Shown piece by piece: positions 53,598 to 63,317 of a stretch of DNA of 64,000 bases. The stretch lies in NCBI RefSeq assembly GCF_022758235.1, contig NZ_JALEBG010000001.1, positions 2,914,001 through 2,978,000 of the forward strand, given 5' to 3'. Each line of letters opens with the position of its first letter. Within the stretch, counting starts at the first letter, position 1. Source of the stretch: Pontibacter liquoris. Lineage in GTDB: Bacteria; Bacteroidota; Bacteroidia; Cytophagales; Hymenobacteraceae. The notes beneath the pieces were generated by a model that worked only from the letters and a program-made list of their open reading frames with translations, was not told where the DNA came from and did no database searches. Both the position numbers and the translations under genes were made by a program.

Positions 53598-54317
53598 ATG
53601 AACACCCTCCCTGTCAACTGGCTTACCGAAGGACTCATTGATTTTGAGTATAAAAAGTACCTGCTGCTGGCTTACCTGCAGGCGGCAAAATCCGAGTTCG
53701 GCAAGCAGCGCCTTTACCCCGTTTTCTCTGATCTGATCATGCATTACCGCAACCTGCTGCAGGTAAAGGCGCACAAGCAGCTGGTTTACGAGTCGTTTCC
53801 GCAGCGCATCAGCCGGGCCGATTTCGAGAAGCTCGAGCTGGTGTATGAAAAGATCGTGCAGGACGATGAAACCATGCAGCAGCTGGCCGAGATCATTGAG
53901 TTTGCCGCGCCGCTTTTTACAAGCACCCTCGAAGAAGGCAAAGAGCTCTACGAGTTTGTGGAGCGCCACCTCGAGCTGAGCCCTGTGGGCATTACGCCCA
54001 TGTACCGCAACGAAGGCTACCTGTTTCTGGAGGCATTTCCGGGTACCGAAACGCAGGTGTATGTCTACCGCATTACCATGTTCGAAAACACCTATGAAAG
54101 ATACCGGGGCATCCATACTGAGCTGCTGCAGATCGTGCGCCGTGGCCTGACGCAAACCCACGAAAACCTGAAAGTGCAGCTATTGCGCGAGCGACAGGAG
54201 CTGCCCAACCCGGCTACCTTTGTGGCGGTATCTAAAATTCCAGTGCCATTGGAGCAGTCGCTGCTGCCTATTGCCAAGCGCTCGCTGGTGAAGTATGTAA
54301 CCGGGATGGCGGCGTAG
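53598..54317 (+). CDS. Conserved protein of unknown function, 239 aa
   Basis: Soluble, mostly helical, without signal peptide. Begins MNTLPVNWLTEGLIDFEYKK. Middle part has YEKIVQDDETMQQLAEIIEF and the C-terminal half a beta-rich segment (GYLFLEAFPGTETQVYVYRI). I do not recognise a family. It stands between the HPF and OsmC genes. Confidence 0.65.
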   Translation: MNTLPVNWLTEGLIDFEYKKYLLLAYLQAAKSEFGKQRLYPVFSDLIMHYRNLLQVKAHKQLVYESFPQRISRADFEKLELVYEKIVQDDETMQQLAEIIEFAAPLFTSTLEEGKELYEFVERHLELSPVGITPMYRNEGYLFLEAFPGTETQVYVYRITMFENTYERYRGIHTELLQIVRRGLTQTHENLKVQLLRERQELPNPATFVAVSKIPVPLEQSLLPIAKRSLVKYVTGMAA

Positions 54318-54431
54318 CGCCGGCCCTGGCGGCAAGGGCAAGTATAACAAAGCGGCATAAGAGCTTGTTGTCCGGAAAGCCGGCAGCAGGCGCAACTGCC
54401 AAAAATATTATTCCGGTTCGGCCCGGTTCCG

Positions 54432-54439
54432 TACCTTTG
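54432..54439 (+). promoter_or_regulatory. -7 promoter element of the OsmC gene
   Basis: TACCTTTG, perfect TAnnTTTG, 23 bp before the ATG at 54463. Confidence 0.6.
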
Positions 54440-54462
54440 TAACGTATCTATTGATTTATACC

Positions 54463-54894
54463 ATGCAGGTAAACTTAACACGCGTAGACCAGGATTTCCA
54501 TTTCGAGGCCACCGGAGCAGCTGGCGTAACAATAAACATCGATGGCTCCCCGCAGATCGGCGGCCATGAGGCCGGCGCCCGCCCGATGGAGCTTTTGCTC
54601 ATGGGCCTGGGCGGCTGCAGCGCCATCGACATCATCCAGATCCTGAAAAAGCAGCGCCAGCAGATCGATTCATTCAACATAAAAGTGGATGCAGCGCGGA
54701 TGGAGGGTCAGGTGCCTTCCCTGTTCGAGTCCATCCACATCCATTTTATACTAGGAGGGCCGCTGGACGAGGAAAAAGTGCGCAAAGCCATCGACCTCTC
54801 GCTCGACAAATATTGCTCCGTAGCCGCCATCCTTTACAAAACGGCCACTATTACGCATTCATTCGAAGTAAATCCGTCCAAGTTGCAGGCCTAA
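54463..54894 (+). CDS. OsmC family peroxide-resistance protein
   Basis: 143 aa from the ATG at 54463 (MQVNLTRVDQ). The redox cysteines are in LMGLGGCSAID (near 48) and the DKYCSVAAIL segment (near 115). OsmC proteins reduce organic hydroperoxides. The promoter places the start downstream of the -7 element. Confidence 0.88.
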   Translation: MQVNLTRVDQDFHFEATGAAGVTINIDGSPQIGGHEAGARPMELLLMGLGGCSAIDIIQILKKQRQQIDSFNIKVDAARMEGQVPSLFESIHIHFILGGPLDEEKVRKAIDLSLDKYCSVAAILYKTATITHSFEVNPSKLQA

Positions 54895-54929
54895 GCCGCG
54901 CCGGTTAGCAGAAGTATCCTTGCAAAGCA

Positions 54930-54957
54930 TAAAAGGCGTTCTGACGAACGCCTTTTA
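54930..54957 (+). terminator. Terminator after the OsmC gene
   Basis: AAAAGGCGTT pairs with AACGCCTTTT over a short loop. Confidence 0.75.
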
Positions 54958-54984
54958 TACTTGCCGCTATACCTGCCGAAGTAA

Positions 54985-55125
54985 CCACAGCAGCTCCAAA
55001 GACCTCGCGGTGTCTCGGAGACCCGCGAGCGTCTGGGCAAGAAGCAACAGCCGACCCACCAGACATTCGCAGGAACCCCCGAAAGACATCGGCGCAGGTG
55101 CGCACACTGCGAAGTCTTCGGAGCG
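54985..55125. repeat. GC-rich palindromic intergenic repeat
   Basis: CTCGCGGTGTCTC and GGAGACCCGCGAG near 54996-55030 form an imperfect hairpin inside an otherwise gene-free stretch. A shorter related sequence lies near 32032-32058. Confidence 0.5.
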
Positions 55126-55130
55126 GGCTT

Positions 55131-56303
55131 TTATACCTGTACTTTCCCCAGTGCCTGGGTTATATCCTGGATGATATCATTTATACTTTCCAGGCCAACG
55201 GAAATGCGCACCAGCCCAGGCGTGATACCGGTTGCCTGCCGTTCGGCTTCGGTGAGTTTGGAGTGCGTGGTAGAGGCTGGGTGCGTAGCGATGGTGCGGG
55301 TGTCGCCCAGGTTGGAGGTGATGCTGACCAGTTGCAGGTGATCGATAAACTGGCGGGCAGCCTCGTAGCCGCCTTTTACCGTGATGGTGATGATGCCGCC
55401 GCCCAGCCGCATCTGCTTTTTTGCCAGCGCATACTGCGGAAACGAAGGCAGGAATGGGTAGCGCACTGCTTCCAGCGTAGCGTTTCCTTCCAGGGCCTGC
55501 GCCAGCTGCAGGGCGTTCTCACAGTGCTTCTCCACGCGCAAGGTCAGCGTTTCAAGGCTCTTGGATAAGATCCAGGCGTTAAAAGCCGACAGCGCCGGAC
55601 CGGTATGGCGCGCAAAATAGCGGATCGGGGCAATGAGCTCTTTGCTGCCCACAGCCATGCCGCCCAGCACACGTCCCTGTCCGTCGAAATACTTCGTAGC
55701 CGAGTGCACCACCAGGTCGGCGCCGTAGTCGATGGGGGTTTGCAGCACCGGTGTGGCAAAGCAATTATCCACCACCAGGATCAAATTATACTTCTGTTTG
55801 AGGGCGCAGAGCCATTCCAGGTCAATGAGTTCGAGACCGGGGTTGGAAGGAGTTTCGATTAGGATGAGCTTGGTAGCCGGCGTGATCAGGCTCTCCCACT
55901 CTTCCGGTTTGTTGGCGTCGGCATACGAATGCGTAATGCCCCACTTGGGCAGAATGTTTGTAAGCAGCTGGTGCGTGGAGCCGAACACGGCCCGGCAGGC
56001 CAGCACGTGGTCGCCGGACTGGAGCAGAGCTGCCAGGCTGGCAAACACCGCGCCCATTCCCGATGCAAAGGCAAAACCATCCTCGGCATGTTCCAGGTAG
56101 CAGACCTTCTCGAGCAACTCGTCTACGTTGGGGTTGGAGTAGCGCGAATAGATGCTACCCTCCTCTTCATCGGCAAAAACAGCACGTGCCTGTTCGGCAT
56201 CGTCAAACATAAAGCTGGATGTTAAATATAGTGGCACCGAATGCTCGCGGTTCTGGGAGCGTTTGGCCTGAAGCCGGATGGCTTTTGTTTCCTGATCAGA
56301 CAT
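55131..56303 (-). CDS. metZ: O-succinylhomoserine sulfhydrylase / cystathionine gamma-synthase family
   Basis: 390 aa, PLP-dependent Cys/Met metabolism family. The PLP lysine is in VVHSATKYFDGQ (near 201); other motifs are SRYSNPNVDELLEKV, ASGMGAVFASL and ETPSNPGLELIDL. It makes homocysteine or cystathionine for methionine synthesis. The choice of MetZ over MetB is from overall likeness only. A TACCTTTA element (56455-56462) suggests a leader of about 150 nt in which I see no known SAM riboswitch. Confidence 0.85.
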   Translation of the reverse strand: MSDQETKAIRLQAKRSQNREHSVPLYLTSSFMFDDAEQARAVFADEEEGSIYSRYSNPNVDELLEKVCYLEHAEDGFAFASGMGAVFASLAALLQSGDHVLACRAVFGSTHQLLTNILPKWGITHSYADANKPEEWESLITPATKLILIETPSNPGLELIDLEWLCALKQKYNLILVVDNCFATPVLQTPIDYGADLVVHSATKYFDGQGRVLGGMAVGSKELIAPIRYFARHTGPALSAFNAWILSKSLETLTLRVEKHCENALQLAQALEGNATLEAVRYPFLPSFPQYALAKKQMRLGGGIITITVKGGYEAARQFIDHLQLVSITSNLGDTRTIATHPASTTHSKLTEAERQATGITPGLVRISVGLESINDIIQDITQALGKVQV

Positions 56304-56674
56304 GGGTTAACAGTTTATTTGTGATAATTAAATGGTGCAAAGCCCCTGTTGCGCAGCGCCTGTCAGGCAGGTAATGCTGTTGTCGTTTCTCCATACTTGT
56401 GGCTTTTCAACCGATCGGCAGCTCAGGAGAAGCATTCCGGAAGCTATGCACCGCTAAAGGTAATAGTGCGGGGCCACTGATACAAAGCAAAGTGCCCGGT
56501 TTAGTGAAAGACACCTATAAGCAGTTAACCTACCTTTAACTTAAAAGCAGGTACTGCGCTAGCCGAGCAACCAGGAGGCAACGTCGGTATGGTATGAATC
56601 AGGGAAAGGTTCTGTCGGTGAAAAATCTGCTTCAGTAGCGGGAACACGGCAGCTTATCTAAAACTTGCCGGATT
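56304..56674. other. Leader/intergenic region upstream of metZ
   Basis: About 370 bp; apart from the -7-like element at 56455-56462 (minus strand) and a small CCTG-rich hairpin near 56358-56375, I see nothing I can name. Confidence 0.4.
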
Positions 56675-56719
56675 GTGGCTTGCATCCGCTTATTTTGCCG
56701 CAAAGCACTTTCTCTACCT

Positions 56720-57673
56720 ATGAAAAAAATTGTTCAGTTCCTTTTGCTGGCTGTTTTTCCGCTGGCAGCCGCTGCCCAGAACGGGCCGGCACTTAGCGCC
56801 CCGGCTGCGCAGCCCACTATCTTTGCACCTGGCATCGTTTCGGCCGGCGGCCACGAGTTTAACGCCACCTTCACCCCGGATGGCAACACCTTATACTTCT
56901 CCCGGGCCACCATCAACTGGGCGCACATTACGCTGATGGAAAGCAAAAAAGGCAAAGACGGCACCTGAAGCCAGCCGCAGGTTGCCGGTTTTTCAGGCAT
57001 CTACCGCGACACCGACCCTGCAATTGCACCGGGCGGAAACCTCTTATACTTTATTTCCGACAGGCCTGTGGCGGGCAAAGCGGCCGGCACGTACAGCATC
57101 TGGTTCTGCGAGCGTAGCCAAAACAACAAGGGCTGGGAAGCACCGCAATTGCTGGAAGGACCACAAAACCAGATGGAAGCTGTTTTTTACCCGTCCGCCT
57201 CCTCCGATGGCTATCTTTACTTCAGCGCCACCGAAGGCCGCGACTCCGAACTGTACCGCTGCAAAGTAACCGGCAACACGGCCACTTCACCTGAAAAGCT
57301 CCCGTTTAACAACAGCCAGTTCCGCGATCTGGACCCGATGGTTGCGCCGGATGGCAGTTTCCTGGTTTTCAGCATCCAGAACCGGGGCGCAACACCTGGG
57401 GCAGCACTCTACATAAGTTTTCGGCAGGGGGATGGCTGGAGTGAGCCTCAGGCCCTGGGACCAAACGTAAACGGCGCAGGTGGCGCAGGACAGGCAGGCC
57501 TCTCGCCCGATGGTACAGTTTTATACTTTACAAGCCGTGCCCCTGTGCCGCCGGCGCCACGCACGAAACGGGCAAATGCCCGACAGTTGGAACGCGAGCT
57601 GCTGAGTTATGAAAATGGCCTGGGCAACATCTACAGCGTCCGTATCAATGACCTCTTACCGTCTCAACTATAA
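56720..57673 (+). pseudogene. WD40-like (PD40) beta-propeller protein interrupted by a TGA stop
   Basis: From the ATG at 56720 the frame gives a signal peptide (ending AAAAQ) and one propeller unit (FNATFTPDGNTLYFSRATI), reaches TGA at 56966-56968 and continues in frame as SQPQVAGFSGIYRDTDPAIA with three or four more units (FVAP-like repeats with DGYLYFSA, DGSFLVFS, DGTVLYFTS). The TGA stands where TGG (Trp) would be natural (GTWSQPQ). It is either a recent nonsense mutation or a read error. The intact protein would be periplasmic, TolB-propeller like. Confidence 0.75.
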
Positions 57674-58063
57674 TTCTTCCCAGGCGCAGACACGCTGGTG
57701 CAGGTAGCCAAAGGCTTGCAGGCATACCGGCTCTTTTGCAGCTAAAGCGCTTCGCCGGCGGGCAAAGTATAGCCACCGACGAAGCGTTTTAATTTGGCGC
57801 TGCAAGGTGTGGCATGGCTTTATAACCAAACTTTCCTTATCCACACCGACAAAACAGCCTTTGAGCACGACCAACGGCTTATCGGGTTCCCGTGCCTTTT
57901 CATATAGAAAGGAGCCTGATTAGTATAATCTGTTTTAGCAGTTAAAAAATGTGGGTTTACTTTGTTATGTGAAGAAGCACAGACAGACGCAGCTAACGGG
58001 CCTTTATACTTGCAGGCCCGGCAAACAAGCCCTGCTCCTACCCTACTCCCAGAAATAAAAATT
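57674..58063. other. Intergenic region before the TonB-type receptor
   Basis: About 390 bp; contains two AAGTATA/TATACTT motifs (near 57765 and 58003) and no supportable gene. Confidence 0.5.
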
Positions 58064-60559
58064 ATGAAAAAAAGTGTACTCCTGGTTTTGCTGGGACTGA
58101 GCACCACTGCGGTGCTGGCCCAGACTCCTAACCAACCCCAACAACAGCAAGCCGCGATACCCGGCACCACCGCGCCCAAAGGCAATGGCCGCATCAGCGG
58201 CACCGTGCTCGATGCCGACACCAAACAGCCCATCGAGTTTGCCACCGTTGCCCTCATTAACCTGAGCACGGGCAAACCGGTTGACGGCGCCATGGTAGAT
58301 GACAAAGGCCGTTTTACCATCAACAAAGTGGCTGCCGGCAAGTATAAACTCAATGTATCGTTTCTGGGTTACCAGCTTCAGGCGGTGGAGAACGTAACGG
58401 TAAGCACCGACAATGCCGACATCAATGTAGGCACTGTAACGCTTGCCTCCGATACCAAAAAGCTGAGTGAAGTGGTGGTGACCGGCGAAAAGCCCCTGGT
58501 GGAAGAGAAGATCGACCGCATGGTATACAACGCCGAGAAAGACATTACGAACGCAGGCGGCAACGCCTCCGATGTGCTTCAGAAAGTGCCTTCGCTTTCG
58601 CTGGATACGGATGGCAACGTGCAGCTGCGCGGCTCGGGCAACGTGCGCATTCTCATCAACAACAAGCCGTCGTCCATCATGGCCGGCAATGTGGCTGACG
58701 CCCTGAAGCAGATCCCGGCCGACCAGATCAAATCGGTGGAAGTGATCACCAGCCCCTCGGCCAAGTATGACGCCGAAGGCACAGCCGGTATCATCAACAT
58801 CATCACCAAAAAAGAAGGCCTGCAGGGCGTGAGCGGCTCGGCATCCGTTACAGCCGGTACCCGTTCCAGCAATGGCAATGCCAGCCTGAGCGTGCGCCGC
58901 GGCAAATTTGGCATCAATGCCAATATGAGCCAGAACATGTTCTACAACAAGGGCGATATGATCAACACGATCATTGTACCGGACTCGGGCACGGTGAGCC
59001 TGCAAAGCGGCGAAACCCAGATAAATGGCACCTTCCGAGGCGGCCAGCTAGGCTTCGATTACGATATCACGCCTAAGAACAGCGTGTCGGGCAGCGTGCG
59101 CCTGAACGGGGGCACCTTTAAGATGCAGAACGACCAGCTTTCATCCTTTATCAAAGACGAGGAGCTGAAAAGCAGCTTTCTGAACGATGTGCGCAACCGT
59201 AACCAGCGCCAGGGCGTGGACTATAACCTGGACTTTACGCACCAGTTTAAAAAGCCGCAGCAGGAACTGGCCATCCTCTCGCAGTATTCTACCACCGATG
59301 CGGATACCCGCAACAACCAGGACCGCTACACCGCGGGCGAAGCGCCTTTTTACCTGCAGCGCAACAACAACGAGGGTGCCAACGACGAGCTGACCTTCCA
59401 GGCTGATTACACGCACCCCTTCGAAAATAAGACAACTCTGGAAGTAGGCGCAAAATCCATTTTCCGGGATGTGGCCAGTGATGGCTTCACCAACGAACGC
59501 GACGTGCTTACCAATAAGGAAACTGTCAACACTTCCATATTTAAGTATGGCCAGGATGTATACGCCTCGTACCTGACCTATGGCTTTACCTTGAAAAAGC
59601 TGGTGAATGTGAAACTGGGCGGCCGCTACGAATACACCGACATTGTGGGCGACCTGAAATCGGATACGCTGCAGTTTACCGATAACTACAGTAATTTTGT
59701 GCCGAGCTTGGCTTTCTCGTACACGTACAAGAGCAAACACACGTTCAAGGCCAATTTCACTCAGCGGATCCAGCGCCCATCATTCAACTTCCTGAACCCG
59801 TACCTGCAGAAGCAGACCTCCAACACGGCCGTGCAGGGTAACCCGAACCTGGACGCGGAACTGACCAACCTCTATGAGCTGGGCTACAGCACGTACTTTA
59901 ACACGACCTCGCTGAACGCTACGCTCTACATGCGCCAGACGGACAATGCCATCGAAACCGTAGCCCGCATCGATCAGGATGAGAAGAACGAGCCGATCAC
60001 GACGCTCACCTTCGACAACATCGCCAAAAACAAGACCTACGGCATGAGCCTGTTCGGCAATACCAAGCCAACTAATGCCTGGACGGTAGGCGGCAGCGCC
60101 AACGTTTACTTTGTGGACCTGAAGAGCGCCTATGTGAGCAACAGCGGCTGGATGTATAACATTAACGCCAATTCGTCCTACGACTTTGGCAAAGGGTTTA
60201 GTGCGCAGTTTAACGGGGGCTTTAACTCCCGCCGCGTGCAGCTGCTGGGCATGTTCAACTCCTTCTCGTACCACACGCTGGCGTTCAAAAAGGAGCTATT
60301 CGATAAAAAAGGCGGCATCAGCGTGGGCCTCGACAACCCGTTCCGGGCCAGCATGCGCATGAAGAACGATGTGATTAACCCGGCCACCGATATCAACAAA
60401 ACAGCCTACGAGCAGCACATACGCATCAACAACTATAACCGCGGGCTGCGGGTAACACTCGATTATCGCTTCGGCAAAATGGAACAAAGCAAGCCGCGCC
60501 GCAAGAAAAGTATCCGCAACGACGATGCCAAGCAGGGCGATGGCAACGCGGCCGGCTAA
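58064..60559 (+). CDS. TonB-dependent receptor-like outer-membrane protein with carboxypeptidase-regulatory domain
   Basis: About 831 aa. Signal peptide (ending AVLAQ), Gln-rich linker, a CarboxypepD_reg-like domain (ISGTVLDADTKQPIEFATV, ~45-125), a plug (VEEKIDRMVYNAEKDITNAG, VRILINNKPS, IKSVEVITSPSAKYDAEGTAGIINI) and a 14-22 strand barrel of the outer membrane protein beta-barrel type. The tail is basic (RRKKSIRNDD). The ATG at 58064 gives the signal peptide. Substrate unknown; no SusD gene follows. Confidence 0.9.
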   Translation: MKKSVLLVLLGLSTTAVLAQTPNQPQQQQAAIPGTTAPKGNGRISGTVLDADTKQPIEFATVALINLSTGKPVDGAMVDDKGRFTINKVAAGKYKLNVSFLGYQLQAVENVTVSTDNADINVGTVTLASDTKKLSEVVVTGEKPLVEEKIDRMVYNAEKDITNAGGNASDVLQKVPSLSLDTDGNVQLRGSGNVRILINNKPSSIMAGNVADALKQIPADQIKSVEVITSPSAKYDAEGTAGIINIITKKEGLQGVSGSASVTAGTRSSNGNASLSVRRGKFGINANMSQNMFYNKGDMINTIIVPDSGTVSLQSGETQINGTFRGGQLGFDYDITPKNSVSGSVRLNGGTFKMQNDQLSSFIKDEELKSSFLNDVRNRNQRQGVDYNLDFTHQFKKPQQELAILSQYSTTDADTRNNQDRYTAGEAPFYLQRNNNEGANDELTFQADYTHPFENKTTLEVGAKSIFRDVASDGFTNERDVLTNKETVNTSIFKYGQDVYASYLTYGFTLKKLVNVKLGGRYEYTDIVGDLKSDTLQFTDNYSNFVPSLAFSYTYKSKHTFKANFTQRIQRPSFNFLNPYLQKQTSNTAVQGNPNLDAELTNLYELGYSTYFNTTSLNATLYMRQTDNAIETVARIDQDEKNEPITTLTFDNIAKNKTYGMSLFGNTKPTNAWTVGGSANVYFVDLKSAYVSNSGWMYNINANSSYDFGKGFSAQFNGGFNSRRVQLLGMFNSFSYHTLAFKKELFDKKGGISVGLDNPFRASMRMKNDVINPATDINKTAYEQHIRINNYNRGLRVTLDYRFGKMEQSKPRRKKSIRNDDAKQGDGNAAG

Positions 60560-60593
60560 AGATAAATACTACTACCTACCTATCTACTACTTG

Positions 60594-60631
60594 TAAAAAC
60601 ACCTCTTCTGTTTCAGAGAGGTGTTTTTCTT
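60594..60631 (+). terminator. Terminator after the receptor gene
   Basis: AAAAACACCTCT pairs with AGAGGTGTTTTT over a loop of about 10 nt. Confidence 0.85.
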
Positions 60632-60837
60632 TTAGGCTATTTTTAGAAGGTGATGTAGGTTATGAATTGCAGCTCTTTCAGGTTCTTATACTTTGTTGTT
60701 GGTGATTTTGAACTTGGCAAAAGAACTGTCGGGAACGGTCGGAGGTATTACAGAAATTAGAAGTAATCTTGCATTATTGGCTTGAACATCTGAGATCAAA
60801 TCGTAAACTTTCGTAGTAAGTTATAACCTGATTACCC

Positions 60838-61725
60838 TTGAGAACAATAAAATTCGATAAAACCAGGTGCGGCGTAGAGGTCTTGCTTCGGGTAGGCTTG
60901 GGCAAGGAGTTGAAAGAGGCCTACCTGGATACGGAAGTTTACAACACTGACTACTTTGAAATCCTGCTATTCCGGAAAGCGAAAGGCCATTTGGTATTAA
61001 ACCAACGGAAGATCAGCCTCTCAGATAATATCATCATTTTTATCTCGCCTTTTCAGAAGCGACAATGGCAACTGGACCCGGAGCACCTGGACTTCACGTT
61101 CCTGATCTTCCAGGAAGACTTCCTCAACGAATTTTTTGCCGATAAGCTGTTTACCTACCGGCTACTGTACTTCTACCAACTGGATTACCCGCTGCGTATG
61201 CAAGTCACCGCCGGGTATATTCAGAAAGCCTGCAGTACACTCACCGAAATCCACGCTGAACTTAGGGAAGCAAACCCAGACAGTGAACATCTGATCCGCT
61301 CCCTGCTCTATTATTTACTGCTCAAGCTTAACCGGGATTATGCCCAGCAAAACAACTTGCCACTCGATAAGCCGGAGCACAACTATGCTTACCAGTTCAA
61401 GAAGCTGCTGGAGCTGCACATCAAGGAAAAACAGCGGATCAGTGAGTATGCGGAGCTGTTGGGAATCAGCAGGATCACACTTAACAAAGCAGTACAGGCC
61501 CAATTCGGCGTAGCGGCCACGCATTTACTAAAGCAACGGCTGCTCTTTGAGATCAAAAATCACCTACTCCATTCTGATTTAACTATAATCGAGATCGCGC
61601 ACGAACTTCACTTCTCTGAGCCCAACCACCTGATGCGATTCTTTAAAACCCAAACCGGCCAGACCATTACTGCTTTCCTTACCGATTATCAAAATGGTAG
61701 CAAGTCAGGGCGCATTGGTAGCTAA
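60838..61725 (+). CDS. AraC-family transcriptional regulator
   Basis: 295 aa. N-terminal cupin-like sensor part (~1-150) and C-terminal AraC DNA-binding part: ISEYAELLGISRITLNKAVQAQFG and LTIIEIAHELHFSEPNHLMRFFKTQTG. The only start before the conserved part is a TTG at 60838. It is 59 bp upstream of the metallo-hydrolase gene, its likely target. This end of the window is poorer in G+C than the rest. Confidence 0.88.
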   Translation: MRTIKFDKTRCGVEVLLRVGLGKELKEAYLDTEVYNTDYFEILLFRKAKGHLVLNQRKISLSDNIIIFISPFQKRQWQLDPEHLDFTFLIFQEDFLNEFFADKLFTYRLLYFYQLDYPLRMQVTAGYIQKACSTLTEIHAELREANPDSEHLIRSLLYYLLLKLNRDYAQQNNLPLDKPEHNYAYQFKKLLELHIKEKQRISEYAELLGISRITLNKAVQAQFGVAATHLLKQRLLFEIKNHLLHSDLTIIEIAHELHFSEPNHLMRFFKTQTGQTITAFLTDYQNGSKSGRIGS

Positions 61726-61743
61726 GCCCAACAACTGCGCGCC

Positions 61744-61751
61744 TACCTTTG
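61744..61751 (+). promoter_or_regulatory. -7 promoter element of the metallo-hydrolase gene
   Basis: TACCTTTG, perfect TAnnTTTG, 33 bp before the ATG. Confidence 0.6.
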
Positions 61752-61784
61752 TATTGCAATCAAGCACTTTAAAATCAATACAAT

Positions 61785-62552
61785 ATGGCAACAAGCGCAA
61801 GTATACAGTTAATCCGGAATGCAACACTGATCATCCATTATGCCGGTAAGAAGATATTGGTAGACCCCATGCTGATGCCCAAGGATTCTTTTGATCCGTT
61901 GGCAGGCAAGGCGAGAAACCCGATGGTGGGTTTACCTGTGTCCATTGAGGAAATTGTAAAGGACGTGGACCTGGTGCTGGTAACGCATACCCATCCCGAC
62001 CACTTCGACCCGGTGGCAAGTGCCACCCTGAACAAAAGTATAAAGCTGATCAATCAGCCTGCCGATGCGGAATATTTTCAGAAGGAAGGCTTTACCAAGG
62101 CCGAAACCATACAGGAAAGCACCATTTGGAACGGCATCACCATCACCAGAACAGGGGGAGCACACGGCAGTGGCGAGATCCTGAAGCAAATGGGCACTGT
62201 GTCCGGCTTCGTGCTACAAGCTACGGGGCAGCCTACCATCTACATTGTAGGCGACAGCATCTGGATAGACGAAGTGGCGCAGGCCCTCCAAAAGTATACA
62301 CCGGATTACATTGTTGTTAACTCCGGCGGTGCAGCTTTCCCTGGTTTTGAAACAACGCCTATTCTGATGGAAGAGGAGCAAACCATGACGTTGCTACAAG
62401 AGAGTGGAAAAGCTAAGGTTATAGCCGTGCACATGGAGGCCCTGGACCATTGCCGCACCACCAGAAGCTCGCTGCACCAGAAAGCAGCGGAAGCAGGTAT
62501 TGCAAAAGATAAACTGGTGATTCCGCAGGATGGTGAAGTGGTAACGCTATAA
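61785..62552 (+). CDS. MBL-fold metallo-hydrolase (UlaG-like)
   Basis: 255 aa. THTHPDHFD near 67 is the metal-binding HxHxDH motif; further ligands are in GGAHGSG, YIVGDSIW and VHMEALDHC. It resembles UlaG-type lactonase/hydrolases. The substrate is not known; the neighbouring AraC gene suggests inducible expression. Confidence 0.88.
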   Translation: MATSASIQLIRNATLIIHYAGKKILVDPMLMPKDSFDPLAGKARNPMVGLPVSIEEIVKDVDLVLVTHTHPDHFDPVASATLNKSIKLINQPADAEYFQKEGFTKAETIQESTIWNGITITRTGGAHGSGEILKQMGTVSGFVLQATGQPTIYIVGDSIWIDEVAQALQKYTPDYIVVNSGGAAFPGFETTPILMEEEQTMTLLQESGKAKVIAVHMEALDHCRTTRSSLHQKAAEAGIAKDKLVIPQDGEVVTL

Positions 62553-62582
62553 GCCGAGCCTTCCGTAACCAGGTATTCACAC

Positions 62583-62628
62583 AAAAACGCCACACAGCCT
62601 GAACCCTGCGTGGCGTTTCTGCTTTTTT
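62583..62628 (+). terminator. Terminator after the metallo-hydrolase gene
   Basis: AAACGCCAC pairs with GTGGCGTTT; a T run follows. Confidence 0.7.
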
Positions 62629-62793
62629 CCCTGCTATACTTTCTTGTATGGCGGGCCCACCTGGAACTAAACCAGACACCTACTGATTAGTAGGCAGTTG
62701 CACTAACTAAATGAGCTATGTGCCCCTTCCCTTTAAAGAAATTGCTTTCTGTGATTTGAGGTGCAGCGCTATTCAATTAGCTTGCTGTAATTT

Positions 62794-63249
62794 TCATTGT
62801 AATTGCTCCTCGCGTTCAGAAGTCTTCTCCAGCAGCCATGCCGCAGCTGTTTCTTCATCATCAAATTCCTTGATTTCGAAATCTTTCTGAACTAACCCAT
62901 GGAATTTAGCAAAGGAGCGCTTCCCATAGATTCCGGGGGCCTGCACATGTGCGTAGTACCGGAGGCCTAAGGCTTTGGCCTGTGGTACCCATTTCTTTAC
63001 AAGCCAGTTTACAGCTATCTCCCAGGGGCCGATCAATTCGCGGTTGCTATTCAGAAGCCCTGTGCAGGGCGTCTCTCGCAAAATAGCCAGCGTCTGGTTA
63101 CAGCCCATCATCACCGTTTCCAGCGACTGCAGACCAATCCAGTTAATGTTTATGTACGAGCCTCCGGGCACGCTTCTGGCTTCATAGAAAACGTATCCAT
63201 TTGCTTTCTTCAGTTCCTTGCTCTCAATAAATGGTCGTTGTTCGTTCAT
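62794..63249 (-). CDS. Conserved protein of unknown function (possibly STAS/SpoIIAA-like)
   Basis: About 151 aa from the ATG at 63249. It alternates strands and helices (YININWIGLQSLETVMMGCNQTL, RELIGPWEIAVNWLVKKWVPQA, GLRYYAHVQAPG) and looks like the small SpoIIAA/STAS-like proteins of Bacteroidota. No function assigned. It lies 69 bp downstream of the RsbQ-like gene end on the opposite side of a short gap, same strand direction. Confidence 0.6.
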   Translation of the reverse strand: MNEQRPFIESKELKKANGYVFYEARSVPGGSYININWIGLQSLETVMMGCNQTLAILRETPCTGLLNSNRELIGPWEIAVNWLVKKWVPQAKALGLRYYAHVQAPGIYGKRSFAKFHGLVQKDFEIKEFDDEETAAAWLLEKTSEREEQLQ

Positions 63250-63317
63250 GTCAAACACACTCCTCCTAAAGCTGGTAACCTGTTTAGGGTCGTACGAAGG
63301 CCAGGACGGTTTTTAGT

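Noticed and set aside
56304..56460. SAM riboswitch in front of metZ
   Set aside because: A leader is likely, but none of the conserved cores of known SAM-binding RNAs is visible.
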